Below, in pieces: positions 37,827 through 49,200 of a DNA stretch of 64,000 nt. The translations under genes were made by a program, and so were the position numbers. The DNA is taken from NCBI GenBank assembly GCA_949987565.1, contig OX465110.1, forward strand, positions 15,602,290-15,666,289, written 5' to 3'. Source of the DNA: Luidia sarsii (taxonomy: Eukaryota; Echinodermata; Asteroidea; Paxillosida; Luidiidae). Positions within the stretch are counted from its first letter, which is position 1, and each line of letters opens with the position of its first letter. The notes beneath the pieces are model-generated. The model had not been told where the DNA came from, searched no databases, and saw only the letters and a list, made by a program, of their open reading frames with translations.

Positions 37827-38020
37827 TATACAAAAATGTTGCATTCTGCTTACTGACTTGAATACCCACAATGCGAATCGCAAAAGTATGGAAAGCAAAA
37901 TTGTAGTTAGTGGCCTATAAACTTTTTGATCCAAGCAGGACCTCCATCGGAGGCTAAAAGCCTATCCTGCTAGGATCAAAATGTAAGGCCACTAACTACA
38001 ATTTTGCATTTTACCACAGA
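37827..38020. mobile_element. GATCCTAGCAGGACC-family foldback repeat with left tail
   Basis: The left tail AATATACAAAAATGTTGC is followed by arms GCAAAATTGTAGTTAGTGGC / GGCCACTAACTACAATTTTG around AGCAGGACCTCCATCGGAGG. The arms of this copy match each other at positions where other copies read AGAGGGCC. Confidence 0.8.
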
Positions 38021-39862
38021 TCCAACGGGTTGGTATTAAAGCTGTTAGCAACAAATTAACAGAAAGGCTGACATTTCAATCATAACAGGACCTTTCACAA
38101 AAGCAGAATTGGGAATTCTTTCTTCATGCCTCTCTACATTTGTGAGTTACTTCTACAGATGTACAATCAATTGTTTTTCAAAAAGGTCCGGGCTTTTGAG
38201 AGAAAGTTCCTGGTTGGATCGCAATGTCAGGCCCTCAATAGCTGATGAGATTTAACAAGACTGAACAAGTTATGGGCAAGGTAAACTGAAGAAGGATCCA
38301 TTTGACAACTAGAACAACACGGTTGACTTTCAGCTTTTCAAGCTACGGTCAGAGTTGGGGCTCTGGCTCAGTAGGTATCCCAGATTTCCCAAGAGGCAAC
38401 AGACCTAACAAACTGCAACCCACCCCCTCCTCTCCCTTGCGTGCCAAGAGACAAAGGACGAATTTCAGCGACCATTGTCCACAAACCAACCCACCAACAG
38501 CCTCTCTCTCCCTCCCCCCCCCACAACTAACCACCTCGACCAACAAATATCCTAATGGCTAGCATGCCTCTGAGAAGGTTGAATGCTTCCAGCCACTGAC
38601 TAAGAAAAGGACAGAGGGGGACTGAGAGAAAGAGACTAAGAGGCGGAGGGTAGGAGGGAGGGGAAGGGGGGATGACTAACATCCCCGCATAGATTTCTGA
38701 CCCCAGAGCAAACATGAATCCGGGCCAAAATTGCCGACACTTCTAGGGCTGCCTGACGGACAATCTAACACAAACAGCCTGGGCTGGCCGACTCACGACT
38801 TGTCTCCTCCAAACAGTCACGCTAGATTCGTCCTCCTATCGCAAATAAATCAGACTTACTGTAACTTCCCTTTCCTCCCCCCTCCTCCCCTCAACTTTTA
38901 TCCTGAATGATGTGTCAGGGATGGAGCAGGATTGAGGAGACGTTAAGCTACAGAAATGACCATCGGAGGGTGTTGGGCGTCGGTGAGACATTTGTCTTGG
39001 TGGAGACTCTTCTTCTCCTCATTTTTATGACTTGAGGGGGAGATGAGGGGGCTCTGTGACTCTCCAGCAGTAATGAAATGGCTGCCAGACAATAGAGTGC
39101 TCAAGGGTGAGATGGAGCGCACGCAATATGAGCAATTGTCTGGCTCGGTAGGCCAACGGGCAGGTCAGGGATGACACGCAATCCTTAAGAATGGACTCAG
39201 GGGCCGGCAAGATGGGTTGAGGAGAAGGAGGAAGAGGTGGCCAATCCCCCATAATATCCAAGTTTCTTCTGAGGGCACGTACAGGTGTACTGTAGGTGTA
39301 CAGGTGAATGGTGCCCCTGCTTCTCATTAGAAAATACTGTACTACCGGTATGCAATTTCAGGTTCTAAATTCTCAGACATGCTGCCCTCGATACCGGCCC
39401 AGCCTCATGGGAGCTGCCCCCAACATTTGCCGCACCACTTTGGAACTCTTTCCCACTCCCTGCCTGTTCTCTTGGACATGTTTGACTACCAGTGTAACAT
39501 TGACTTAACCTGTCTACCTCATTCGCAGGATCCATTCCATTCCATCTGAACTAGTAATAGGCCTCAAAATTCCCCCTCTCAACAAAAAATACCACACTTC
39601 TTCCGCTCTGATAAAATGTGAACAGGCTACACAATTACATGAAAGCCTGAGTAGGAGCCAAGCACACAAAGGAATGCGTCACAGTGTCTTTTTACAAGAA
39701 TTGAGATGACTTAGAATTCAATCCTTCTAATCTAAGTGGTATTTGCTTCCATCCTTCCATAGAAGTTTTGAAATGCTTTGACAAAAATCCAAGCAAAAAC
39801 TAGTGTTAAGTTAACGTCAGTCTTCATAATATGCTGTGACATGATCTAATTCCGAAACATTA

Positions 39863-40026
39863 AAATCTAAAAAATGTAGAGGGTCGGACGGAAATTCTGC
39901 CTGTAAGAAAGGTCCTGCTCTAGTTGAAATGCCAGGCCCTTGACAAGTCGAAATTTTTGGAGATTTACGCTGTGGTCATTGAAGACAGTAAAGCAATTTG
40001 CAACATTTTTGGCTCATTGCTTGAAG
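39863..40026. mobile_element. GATCCTAGCAGGACC-family repeat, right-tailed copy
   Basis: AGAGGGTCGGACGGAAATTC, then AAGAAAGGTCCTGCTCTAGTTG and the tail GACAGTAAAGCAATTTGCAA. It abuts the TIR element that begins at about 40030. Confidence 0.65.
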
Positions 40027-40029
40027 GAA

Positions 40030-40500
40030 ACTATAGGTACAGTGTCCGTTATACATTATTTTCCCAACCTTCTTCAAAATTTGGTAAATCTTCCCGGCGT
40101 CCGCACTTTTTGACTCGGGGAAACTACCGGTAACCGAGACGATCGGTAAAACTAACTGACTCATGTACATGTGCATGTACTCTAGGTACACAAACACGTT
40201 GTTACCCTGCGCCCGCACGAGTCTTGCATACGGTAACGTAACGTGTGGGGCGCCGGATGTGGTTTTTTACCGAGTCGTTTACCGAGACGTCGTGTCCAGA
40301 TTGGACTTATCCACTCGGTTAAACTGACCTGGTCAATTTAACCGGGCAGAAGTTGGTCGGTTAAACTACCCACTGGAGTCGGGTATAAAGTTACCTGGGA
40401 GGAAAACTTCCTGGGCTGTCCGCACTGGACTTAAAATGGTCAATTTACCCATTTGCTCGGTTAGTTTACCCATTTTAAGTCCAGTGCGGACGCGGCTTTA
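40030..40500. mobile_element. TIR element with GTCCGCACTGGACTT ends, copy 2 (inverted)
   Basis: The right end TTTTAAGTCCAGTGCGGACG-CGGCTTTA is sharp. The left end is degenerate near 40030-40090. The interior shares AACTTCCTGGGCTGTCCGCA and GACCTGGTCAATTTAACCGG with copy 1. Fragments recur at 22655-22705. Confidence 0.7.
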
Positions 40501-41039
40501 ATGTCATCAGACCAGTTCCTATCTGCCACCTCCCGCCAAAAAAACCTCATCGTGCCAGTCAGAGGTGCAAGCTGAAGCTCCCAATCTAGCACCCCCGGTC
40601 TTGCGACTACAATGTTTACCGGAAGATCTCACTGAGACGCAAAATGTCACGCTCCTCTTTCAGAAAAGATATCTTTTCATGATGGCTTTTTCCACGCTCA
40701 ATTGTGGGCTTTCTTTCTTTTCTTTTCTTTTTCTTTCACTGTTGAACCCCGAGCTCTGTGGATTACAATGGCTTCCGATAACACTCCAGAAAGAGGAGGA
40801 AACCTGTGTGATTATTTTCATTGGCAAGAGTGTTGATGATCTGTTATTCAAGGGAATACTGTGGGATATTTCCTGATTTTTGTTTTAGCTCGATCCTATA
40901 GCAGTAGCACTGGTTCCTCCAGTGCAATGGATGCTAAAAATGAACATTCAACAAGTCGTGCTGGCTGTGACCCACCAAGGCCCAATTTCAGGAAATCTGG
41001 TATCAAGCAAATGTCTTGCCAACAGAATAATTTCTGTTA

Positions 41040-41165
41040 AGACTAGTTGACTATTTGAGAAGGCTACCATCTAAAGGCTGGATAGCTCAGATGGTAAGAG
41101 CATCTAAGAGTAAGAGGTCTCGGGTTCAAGTCCCGGCCCAGTCAAAGATGTTTTCTTCTGCCTTT
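41040..41165 (+). mobile_element. tRNA-derived SINE copy (plus orientation)
   Basis: GGCTGGATAGCTCAGATGGT (A box) at 41076 and GGTTCAAGTCC (B box) at 41123-41133, then CCCGGCCCAGTCAAAG and a TTTTCTTCTGCC tail. The first seven bases pair roughly with the last (GGCTGGA/CCAGTC) as in a tRNA acceptor stem, but the anticodon arm is irregular and the unit recurs. A SINE head is therefore favoured over a functional tRNA gene. Confidence 0.75.
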
Positions 41166-41296
41166 TTTCATCATTTTTTTCTTGATCACAGCACCAATCC
41201 ATGAAATATCTGCACAGTGCACATACTGCATTTAAACAAAGATTCCTTTCAGACTGGAACTGCACTGTGTCCCAAATGCCTTGCTCCCCCTAGAAA

Positions 41297-41544
41297 TATG
41301 TGACCCGGCACAGCATAATGAGAAATAACCCCACTTTTGGGATTTTCTAATGATGTGAAAGAGTATACCATTAGCTTTCAAATGATATCAAAATATCCTA
41401 TCCTCAAATAATTAAATTTCCGAAAATCCAAAAAAAAGAAAATTTCTTTGTATTCAAATTGTGAAGATACTTTAACTTCAGGCGTTGTTTACTCAAAAAG
41501 TGTTTTGGTGGGATATACCTTATGTCGTTGTGTCGGGTCACATA
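41297..41544. mobile_element. MITE with TGTGACCCGGCACA terminal repeats, copy 2
   Basis: TATGTGACCCGGCACAGC to GTGTCGGGTCACATA, flanked by TA. Aligns along its whole length with the copy at 8478-8734, lacking about 9 bases. Confidence 0.85.
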
Positions 41545-42426
41545 TGCTTACCAAAAGGAAAGATTGTTCTGAAAGTGCTAAGTAAAAGCCGAGTTTGTCC
41601 CTACTCCCTAGTCTACCCAAAACAGATAAGACTTGAATATAATCAATTTGTAAGTTTGTATGCTGGAACCACAATGTGAAAAGCTTGGGGCAACACCATG
41701 TGAGTTACATGTATATCTTTTGAGAAGGAGTACAGCTCTGGAATGAGCCGGTAACTCAACATTCATTTTACTTTTAGGCTGTGTGTACAGTGGCAGTTGT
41801 CAGTTCTTGAAGCGATGAGTTACCAATACCAGCTATTGTACGTGGACAATTTTCACAGCCATAGGCCTACTCCTAACCAAAACCGATTCTATGAAAGTGA
41901 TCCTAAGATTTTATGTGGCTAGCCACTATTAACTTCAGTGTGTACCAAGGCTGATGTGGCTTACATCAAATTATACTAACACTAATAGTAACAGTAACAG
42001 TAAGCTGAATAGGACCATGGAGGAATAAGTGATAAGTTTTGCTCAGGCACCTTCGTCAGTTGGTGTAAAATGTACATGTAGCTCATCAGTTCAACTGGAA
42101 CGCAGTATTGCAGATAACACTGAATCCATTGGGGTGGGCCACTTATGAGACTGAATTGTTAATCTTTAGTTGTTCATGTGAAGGTGGTCAGTAAAGATAA
42201 GTAAGCAACTACATTTCCTCAAGTCGGTAACTACACTTCCTTAACAGATTGCTTGTAAACTCCCTAAATAACAATGCCCTTATTAATAACATCTTCTTTC
42301 AGACAGATCTGGGTTAGACCAAGTTTTAAGATACCAGTACTGCAGTAGTCAGGTTTTTTTTTGGACATCAATATTTGCCAAAGAGGTTGGACTCACAGAG
42401 ATGACATGACTCATCTTACTAAAATA

Positions 42427-42496
42427 CTAGTTGCGGTAACCGTAACCCTCATCCTCAGACCTTCGGGAGGATGAGGGTTACGGTTACCGCAACTAG
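42427..42496. repeat. 70-base palindrome, 30-base perfect arms
   Basis: The left arm CTAGTTGCGGTAACCGTAAC-CCTCATCCTC and its exact complement (GAGGATGAGG-GTTACGGTTACCGCAACTAG) surround a 10-base loop, AGACCTTCGG. It lies in the PSKH1 intron 97 bases past the donor. Confidence 0.95.
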
Positions 42497-42592
42497 ACTC
42501 ATCTTTGAAAAACCAACTCCATGAGGATTTCGGAAATCCACAGTTGGTAGAATCAGCTTCGCATCAACTCGTTGGGGGAACCGTATACTCAC

Positions 42593-43477
42593 CTCGTGTG
42601 CAAAGGAGTACTTCGCCCGCAGAATTTTGCGGTACAAGCGAGTCCGGTTATCGTCGTCAAACGGCATGCGTCCACTGAGGAGGATGTAGGTGACCACGCC
42701 AATGGCCCAAATGTCTACCGACTGATTGTACGACTTCTTCAGGAGGATCTCCGGGGCGATGTACTCGGGCGTGCCGCATATCGTCCGCATGGCGTCCTCA
42801 TTGTCACCAGTGCCCTTCTTGCAGCTGGCCAGGCCAAAGTCGGTGATCATGATCTTGGAGTCCGTGCCAGGATGGTAGTAGAGGAGGTTCTCCGGCTTGA
42901 TGTCCCGGTGGGTGATGCCCAGGCTGTGCAGGTAGCGCACCGCCTCCAGCACCATCTGCAAGACCCGGGTGGCGTCCCGCTCGTTGAAGCTGCCCTTGGC
43001 CACGATCCGGTCGAAGAGCTCGCCGCCGGTGGCCAGCTCCATGACCATGTAGAGGCGGTCCTTGCTGTCAAACACCTCGATGAGTTGTATGATGTTGGTG
43101 TGGCGGACCCGCCGCAGGATGTTCAGCTCCACCTCCCAGCACTGCTTGCCCTCGCGACGCTTCTCCACCATCTTGATGGCGTAGGGGTTGCGGGTGGAGC
43201 GGTGCTCCACGCGCACCACCCGGCTGAAGCTGCCCGTGCCGATCAGGGCCTTGATGTCGTACTTGGCCGTCACGCGAGGGTCGAACTTGGCCTTGTACTT
43301 GGGCTTGCGCTGGACGCCGCCGCCGCCGTCGCCTTTGCGGTACTGGTTCTTGGCGCTGGACACTCCGGCACGGCTGCTGCTGCCGCCGCCGCTGCCGCCG
43401 TTCTCCACGGTCTTCACCCAATCGATGTGGCGGTCGGCCGGCGTTTCGGGGGCCAACTTGCCCCCACCACATCCCAT
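42593..43477 (-). CDS. PSKH1: Serine kinase PSKH1, first coding exon
   Basis: ATG at 43477-43475; 295 codons; phase-0 donor GAG|GTGAGT. It begins Met-Gly-Cys-Gly, giving a myristoylation Gly2 and palmitoylation Cys3 as in human PSKH1. A Gly/Ser-rich linker (27-56) follows, then the PSKH hallmark KAKFDPRVTAKYDIKALIG (62-80). Kinase elements: glycine loop GTGSFSRV 80-87, Lys102 (AIK), alpha-C Glu115, HRDIKPEN 190-197 with catalytic Asp192, DFG 213-215, APE 241-243 and DIWAIG 255-260. The protein is thus predicted to be an active Ser/Thr kinase of the CaMK group. Known PSKH1 localises to Golgi, centrosome and nuclear speckles. With exon 2 the length is 412 residues versus 424 in human. Reading through the donor would add 45 non-conserved codons. 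The exon is GC-rich relative to its surroundings. Confidence 0.97.
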
Positions 43478-43478
43478 C

Positions 43479-43665
43479 CTAGCGCCTTCGTCTCCCCGCG
43501 TCTCCGCCGTTCATCGGCGCCAAGAGCCCGACTGGCTTTAGGGGGGCCGGGGGAGGGGGAAGGGATAGGATCCACCGGCAGTCAGGGATCCCGAAGACCG
43601 TCGATCGCCATGTCGAGAGCGGCACGATCGGCGGACTTTTCGACCGCAAGTTTCTAGAGCTCCAT
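43479..43665 (-). promoter_or_regulatory. PSKH1 leader with three ATG upstream ORFs
   Basis: Upstream of the PSKH1 ATG there are three short ATG frames: 43665-43654 (MEL-stop), 43611-43582 (9 codons, MAIDGLRDP-stop) and 43514-43479 (11 codons, MNGGDAGRRRR-stop). The TAG of the last is separated from the main ATG by a single G. The transcription start is unknown, so inclusion in the mRNA is inferred. Confidence 0.6.
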
Positions 43666-44023
43666 CGTGACAGCACAGGGACGATCGCTCGTAGTCAGGT
43701 GTAATACTGTACCGATGTGTATGTTGTTGTACCGATACAACACAACAGGTGCAAGTGAGTGGACACCAAAGCCTTGTGGGTAAAAAGTACTCAAGCCGAG
43801 CGTGCAGAAAATCTTTTATTTACCACGGCTCCTCCGGACCGTGTTCATTTACTTTTCCCACCGCACTAAGCCCCCAAGTGGTCATTTGCATGAAATGCTG
43901 ACAGTCATTACAAGTGCATGTACCCATGCTGAGTAATAGATGTACCCATGTCCCAAGGAGGTTACAAACTGCCGTCTGGCTCAGTCAAATGACCAACATG
44001 AAATTTATCAGTACGAAATTGAA

Positions 44024-44160
44024 AAATTTAGTGGGCCTGACGTGCATGGCGATCCCAGCAAGCTATAGATTCCCCTGCCAGTCGAGTGCCACTGGTTGAG
44101 AAAGTCCTGCTCGGAGTCGGATCGAAATGTCAGGCCCTCCTAATTTTTGAGATTTTAAAT
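44024..44160. mobile_element. GATCCTAGCAGGACC-family foldback repeat
   Basis: AAATTTAGTGGGCCTGACGT faces TCGAAATGTCAGGCCCTCCT; the centre carries AGAAAGTCCTGCTCGGAG. The two arms differ (GTGGGCC versus GGCCCTCC). Confidence 0.7.
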
Positions 44161-45633
44161 TTTTACTTGATAGGTTGGTGGTGTTTAGCATTGTGCAATC
44201 CGTCTTTCCTGGTATGAGTCAATTGACTATTTCGTATTGTACTCTCTCACAGGGGGAAAACCCATACCGTCACAGTACACCGAACACTTTTTGATAGGTC
44301 TAATAAGTTCCTTTTACAGCTGTACCAATTCACAGACCAGTTCGGGAACTAGGTCTACCACTCTACGCATTTCGTACTATAGAATAGCTCGATCAGCACC
44401 TTTCTAGACTATATCGGTCTATTTAAACAGTTCTGACGTCAGAGACTTTCCAAAAGTCTATAGTATTACCATGGAGGTAGGAAGAGATGGAGTTAGCTCC
44501 TCCATGGTATTACCATATGTCATTCCCAGAGTAATATCGATTCTTCTCCATGGAGCGAACTGCGAGGCCCCGACCAGGCACCGACGGCACGTCGGAGGAA
44601 GGGGGAAGGGGAGGGGAATCGATTAACGGTTATCGACAAGGACACGGACCAAAATAAACCTCGCCGGCAGCGCACCCTTGCCCGTTTGATCGGCGGATTG
44701 CGGGAGGAAGGAAGGACGCTTGAAACAAGATCTATATACGGTTACTCGAGTGAAAATCACAAGAATGCGAACTTGCCAGCTATAATTTCAAATTCATATT
44801 GTTTTGCGTAATCAGTCGCCCCTTCCCCTCCTCTCTTACTGTGAAAAAAAACCCCATGGAATTACATACAGGCTGAGTGTTGAAGGGCCTTGTGATTGAT
44901 TATCGTCTCGGCAAAAGGATTAGAGGGGATTGGCCTCAATCATCCCTTAATAGTGTCGGGATTTAGACGACTTGTTAGAATATAACTGGTGGCTGATAAT
45001 TATAGACCGACTCGGGGACACTATTCCACGGGGTGATGGGAACGCAATAACCTCATCTTCAGATCGACTGTTGGCATCGTCTGCTATGTATTTTTGGTGC
45101 TCTCAATCTCATTGAAATAATACTGCAACCCAGGGTCACTCTGCTCAGGGTGTATACCGCCCCCTACGGTCATCGATACGTACGACAAAGCTTGGGCGTT
45201 CGCCCATGCACGGCACTTGGCAGTTTTGCTAAACTTCAACGATTTGTTTTTACACAACTGATGACATTAGGCCTACCCAGTATAGATTGGGGACAATTTT
45301 GGTAGAGGCAACCTTTTACCGTAATCTGTCATAAAGAATTTGAACATTTCAGTAAGAGTGCTTGAGCAGCACCGTTTCCGTTGCTTTCTTGGCTAAATGA
45401 CCTTGTCTTATGCTGAAACAGAACGTTTCATTGGGCAGCTCACTCAAACGAACGCCTGAATGAAACGCTTGGTGAGCGGGACTGTATTCACCAAATTATG
45501 TGTGATTTTTACGATCATGCTTTTTTGTGTGCCGAAAACTTACATATCTTTCCCGCTTATCTTTCCCGCCTTCCCGCCTCAGCGACCACCGGTACATAAG
45601 GAGTTCCACCACCGAGTCTAAGACATTCTCCTG

Positions 45634-45740
45634 ATGACGGCCAGAGCATAGGCCTACTGGTCGAAACGTCGAGTTACCACTCAGGTTCTTTTCAGAACCA
45701 AACCTCTTCCTTACATGGTGTCACCGCAAACCTTCCTATA
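45634..45740 (+). mobile_element. Half copy of the 26511-26745 hairpin element
   Basis: From TGATGACGGCCAGAGCATAG through TCGAAACGTCGAGTTACCAC to GCAAACCTTCCTATATTG: one arm only, with a short CATAGGCC-type insertion. Confidence 0.85.
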
Positions 45741-46044
45741 TTGAAAACTTACACGTAGAAAAGAAAGTTCCACATCAATTTCATATCAATTTCTGATAGC
45801 TTATACTATTGGTCGGTTAAATGATTGTCGTACCAAAATAATCCTTCCCGATTGCTCTCTGAGTTGCTTGGGAAAATAATCCTTGGATAAGGTCTCTAAC
45901 AATGTATACAGAGACGAGTTGACGTCATCAGGGCACTGTCCGCGGGGTCGCGTGTCGGCGTTGCACGCGTTGCACAAAGCGCGCAGAGTGAGATTAGCAT
46001 GTTAAAAATGGCTCTCTCTCTGAGGTTAGGGACGCCATAGCGAT

Positions 46045-46261
46045 CGGGGGCCAATTCCACAGAGCCGTCTAAATTTGTTTAAGCATGAAAAATCTTCCTC
46101 AAAAGAATCAGGTTGCCAGCCGAAATTCCACCGATAGTAGAATATGAGTAAAGTACGGCAAGCATCACGTGAAATATGGTTGGCAATCTCAATTTAACCA
46201 GGGGAGAAATTTCGTGCTTAGCAGATTTTCACGCTTAAGCAGCTGTATGAGATTAGCCCCA
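46045..46261. mobile_element. Foldback MITE with GGGGCCAAT ends, intact copy
   Basis: The left end GGGGGCCAATTCCACAG..TTTAAGCATGAAAAATCTTC and the right end GCAGATTTTCACGCTTAAGC..GAGATTAGCCCC are inverted. The stretch CACGCTTAAGCAGCTG is the uninterrupted counterpart of the disrupted copy at 9959-10559. Confidence 0.75.
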
Positions 46262-49200
46262 GGTCATACACAATAATTCAATGGGAAATGTTTAGTTTTG
46301 ACTCTTTGCACTTACAAAATGCGACTCGAAAGACCTTTCCAGCGCTACGTTTCAATTTCATGTCGAATTTATTATAAATAATTCATGAGGCGAAGTTAAT
46401 TCTGATTGGACAGACCAGTGCACCACGAGAACATTTGATATAATATGCAAAACGACAAATTATGTAAATATGCATATTGAAATATAGAATAGATTTCGTG
46501 AGATTTGATACAGTATAATTTTGAAAGACATCCAATTTTCCTTCTGATCTCATGCAAATGTGTGTTTTTATAAAACGGAGTCACATTTACTACTGAATCT
46601 ATAATCTTGGTGCACATGTGGTTACGGTTTTCTGGTATATTTTAGGCATAGTTGTAAGCATGGGGTTGTGGGCCCACATAAGGTATGAAGATGTTCTTTG
46701 GTACAGTGTGATGCAAAAGAGTCAGCATTTTAATAATTGAATCTCTTCACTTACGACTGTCATACTATCAAAATATTCACTTTTAAGAGAGAATCTGTCA
46801 AAAGAATTACATGCAATAAATTATGGTAATCTTTTAAGTATTTTGATCGTTTTGGTTTGTGTTTTCTAAACCAAAGACACAGACATTACCAAATCCGAGT
46901 ACATGTAAAAAAAGAAAGAAAGCCAAACCGTGTAAGGTTGGGGACAGTTGAGTCTAAATCTAATGTTAGAATGAAAGACCTTTTGGTCAGTGTTTACAAA
47001 ATGCATAATGATAGGCCAATTTGAGTAAAACATGAAAAGTCATTCCCTGTGGTTATATGTATGTCTTGGTCCCTGAAGCACCATGACAATTACAACATTA
47101 TTTGGGCAATTTCCTGGAGCCAGACTTTTATAATATCAGACTGGCACAGTGTGTGCCAGCCTCTACAGCCAGCGGCTGCGTCCATGTACAATAGAATAGT
47201 GTGCTATACTTGGTCATAGCCACAGCCACAGCAACACAAGCCTTTCTGCCCCTTGATGTCCAACGCATGTAAGCCAAAACGGGCACTACAATTAATATTG
47301 AACCTTTTTTTCTTTCTTTTCTAATGGCTTCATTTCAATGAAAGACACTGTTACCTTTTTTAAAAGTTAAAAACGAATATGAAACAAGGTCTCTAACCAT
47401 CGAAATAAGGAAAAGTCTATTTTTTTTCAGATTCTTTTTTATCAATAAGTTTGTAAGTACCTTTAAGAGATTAACCCATCCACCACTCAATCGACTGAAC
47501 AATAATTTGGCAGAATGTCAAAGACAAATCTGTCGTTTCTACTGCTAGAAATGTATCCAATAAAGTGCAATGTCACTCAAAGTTTGTCAGTTTGACTTTG
47601 AACAATCTCATGAAAATTTGGATAAATTCAATCAATTCGATTCGATGAATACTCACAGTGAGGCTCACTGGGCCACCCCCCCCCCCCAAGTCAATTGAGA
47701 TTTAATGAAATATTCTCAATGAAAGATTTTCCCTCCTGAAGAAAAAAAAAGAAGTTTCTTATGTTAAATCCTTCAGACTGAGTGAAAATTCTGGAAATAC
47801 AAAATTTGGCTGTACAAAATGTCTACAGGAAAACAGCTAGAATCTCTCCATCCCTATGCAATTGGTGATAGTCTCACAAGCTTTCTTCCCGATTACAAAT
47901 TATTCTAACCAGCCATGCAAAAGCCGATTGCCTTTACAATAAATCCAGGTGTATATAAACAGCCCCCTCTAGTGATCTCATTACCAATTACAGTGACTGT
48001 GCTTTTACATTGATATTCCGTGGTTAAGAATTTGCATAGTGCTTCACACGTCCAATGGGGATACACAGTGCATTTCTACAAGCTTCACAATACATATTTT
48101 GAAGAAATGACTCTGATGGGTAATTTGGGGAGAATAAAACAAAAGCCTTATCGAAAAAAGAAAACCCAAAACATCTAAATCCTTTTCTATCCATATGAAA
48201 AATGCATCCTCTTGCAAATGTGTATAACGGACAAGTAGTCTTTAAAAATGTTAAATTCACGTTTCCAATCCTAAAAATCTGACCAAATTAAGTAAAGTGA
48301 ATAAGTAAAATAATGGTTAATCAAATAAAATAAATGAAACACTTCTTAGATATCTGTAATACCATAATCAAAAATGATTTTTTTTCCCACAATCATACCA
48401 TACTTTATATATCACACACGATTATGGTAAAAAAAAAATTTGAAGGAAATAAAGGAAATAAAGGAAATAAAGGAAAACGATGGAAAATGTCTATGAAAAA
48501 TGTTGTTTTAGGATATACAACTATATGATATAACAAACGTTTCTGAGAAAAGCGAAATAAAAAAAGGGAGTAAAAAGATGGGTACCAGTCTTTAGAACTG
48601 CCCAACACAATTTTAGCTGGTTTCCTTTCTTGCTCCTTTCATGCATTTTCGTTTTACTGGCAAAGCTGGAACTTCTAAGAAAAGAATACTGATTGATTTT
48701 AAGTTGCTCATCGCAATGCCGGTGGCAGAATATAGCTGTGGTGCAAATAGGTTGTACGATAAAAACACCCGAAAATTGAAACTGAATCTGATCCGGGCAA
48801 GAATTCTTCGATGCATAATCCTAAATATGGCGTTACTGTAATAAAGAAGTGGGAATAACTCTCTCACTTGAAAAAAAGAAAGAAAGAAAGAAAGAATTTT
48901 CGATGCATGATAAAAAATCCTGAAATTAAATGTAAATTAGCAACAGCTTACACGCAAATTTAAAAACCACACCTTATCAAAAAGGATAAAAAACAAAAGG
49001 AAATAGTAACTTCATGATTCAACCAAATATAATATGTACAATTATACAATTATACAATGTACAATTATAGTAAAAAAAAATATTTATGATAAGCTGATAT
49101 TAATACGATATTTGTCACTTTATCATTTTTCTTCAAATGAAGTTGTTGTGAAGGGCCCAGTCAAATCACTACAAAGTGGTTTTTTTCTTCCACTATCTGG

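Larger units (their letters stand above)
13282..42592 (-). other. PSKH1: PSKH1 intron (29.3 kb)
   Basis: Bounded by donor GAG|GTGAGTATAC at 42592 and acceptor GCGCAG at 13282, both phase 0. I see no nested gene. The content is MITEs, foldbacks, SINEs, minisatellites and simple repeats, listed separately. Unlisted stretches over 300 bases (for example 13670-15660, 15860-18200, 20100-22600, 26760-28190, 31700-33760, 34000-37820, 38250-39860) hold only anonymous AT-rich sequence, poly-C/poly-G runs and weak repeat fragments. The long open frames seen in places fall on low-complexity or G/C-run sequence. Confidence 0.85.

Noticed and set aside
41076..41145. A functional tRNA gene
   Set aside because: A and B boxes are present, but the anticodon arm does not fold and the unit recurs with a shared tail at 33771 and 5580, so it is a SINE.
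42572..43657. A 361-codon open frame antisense to PSKH1 exon 1
   Set aside because: It is the shadow of a GC-rich kinase exon; its peptide is Val/Leu/His-rich without family similarity, and the kinase reading on the other strand is unambiguous.
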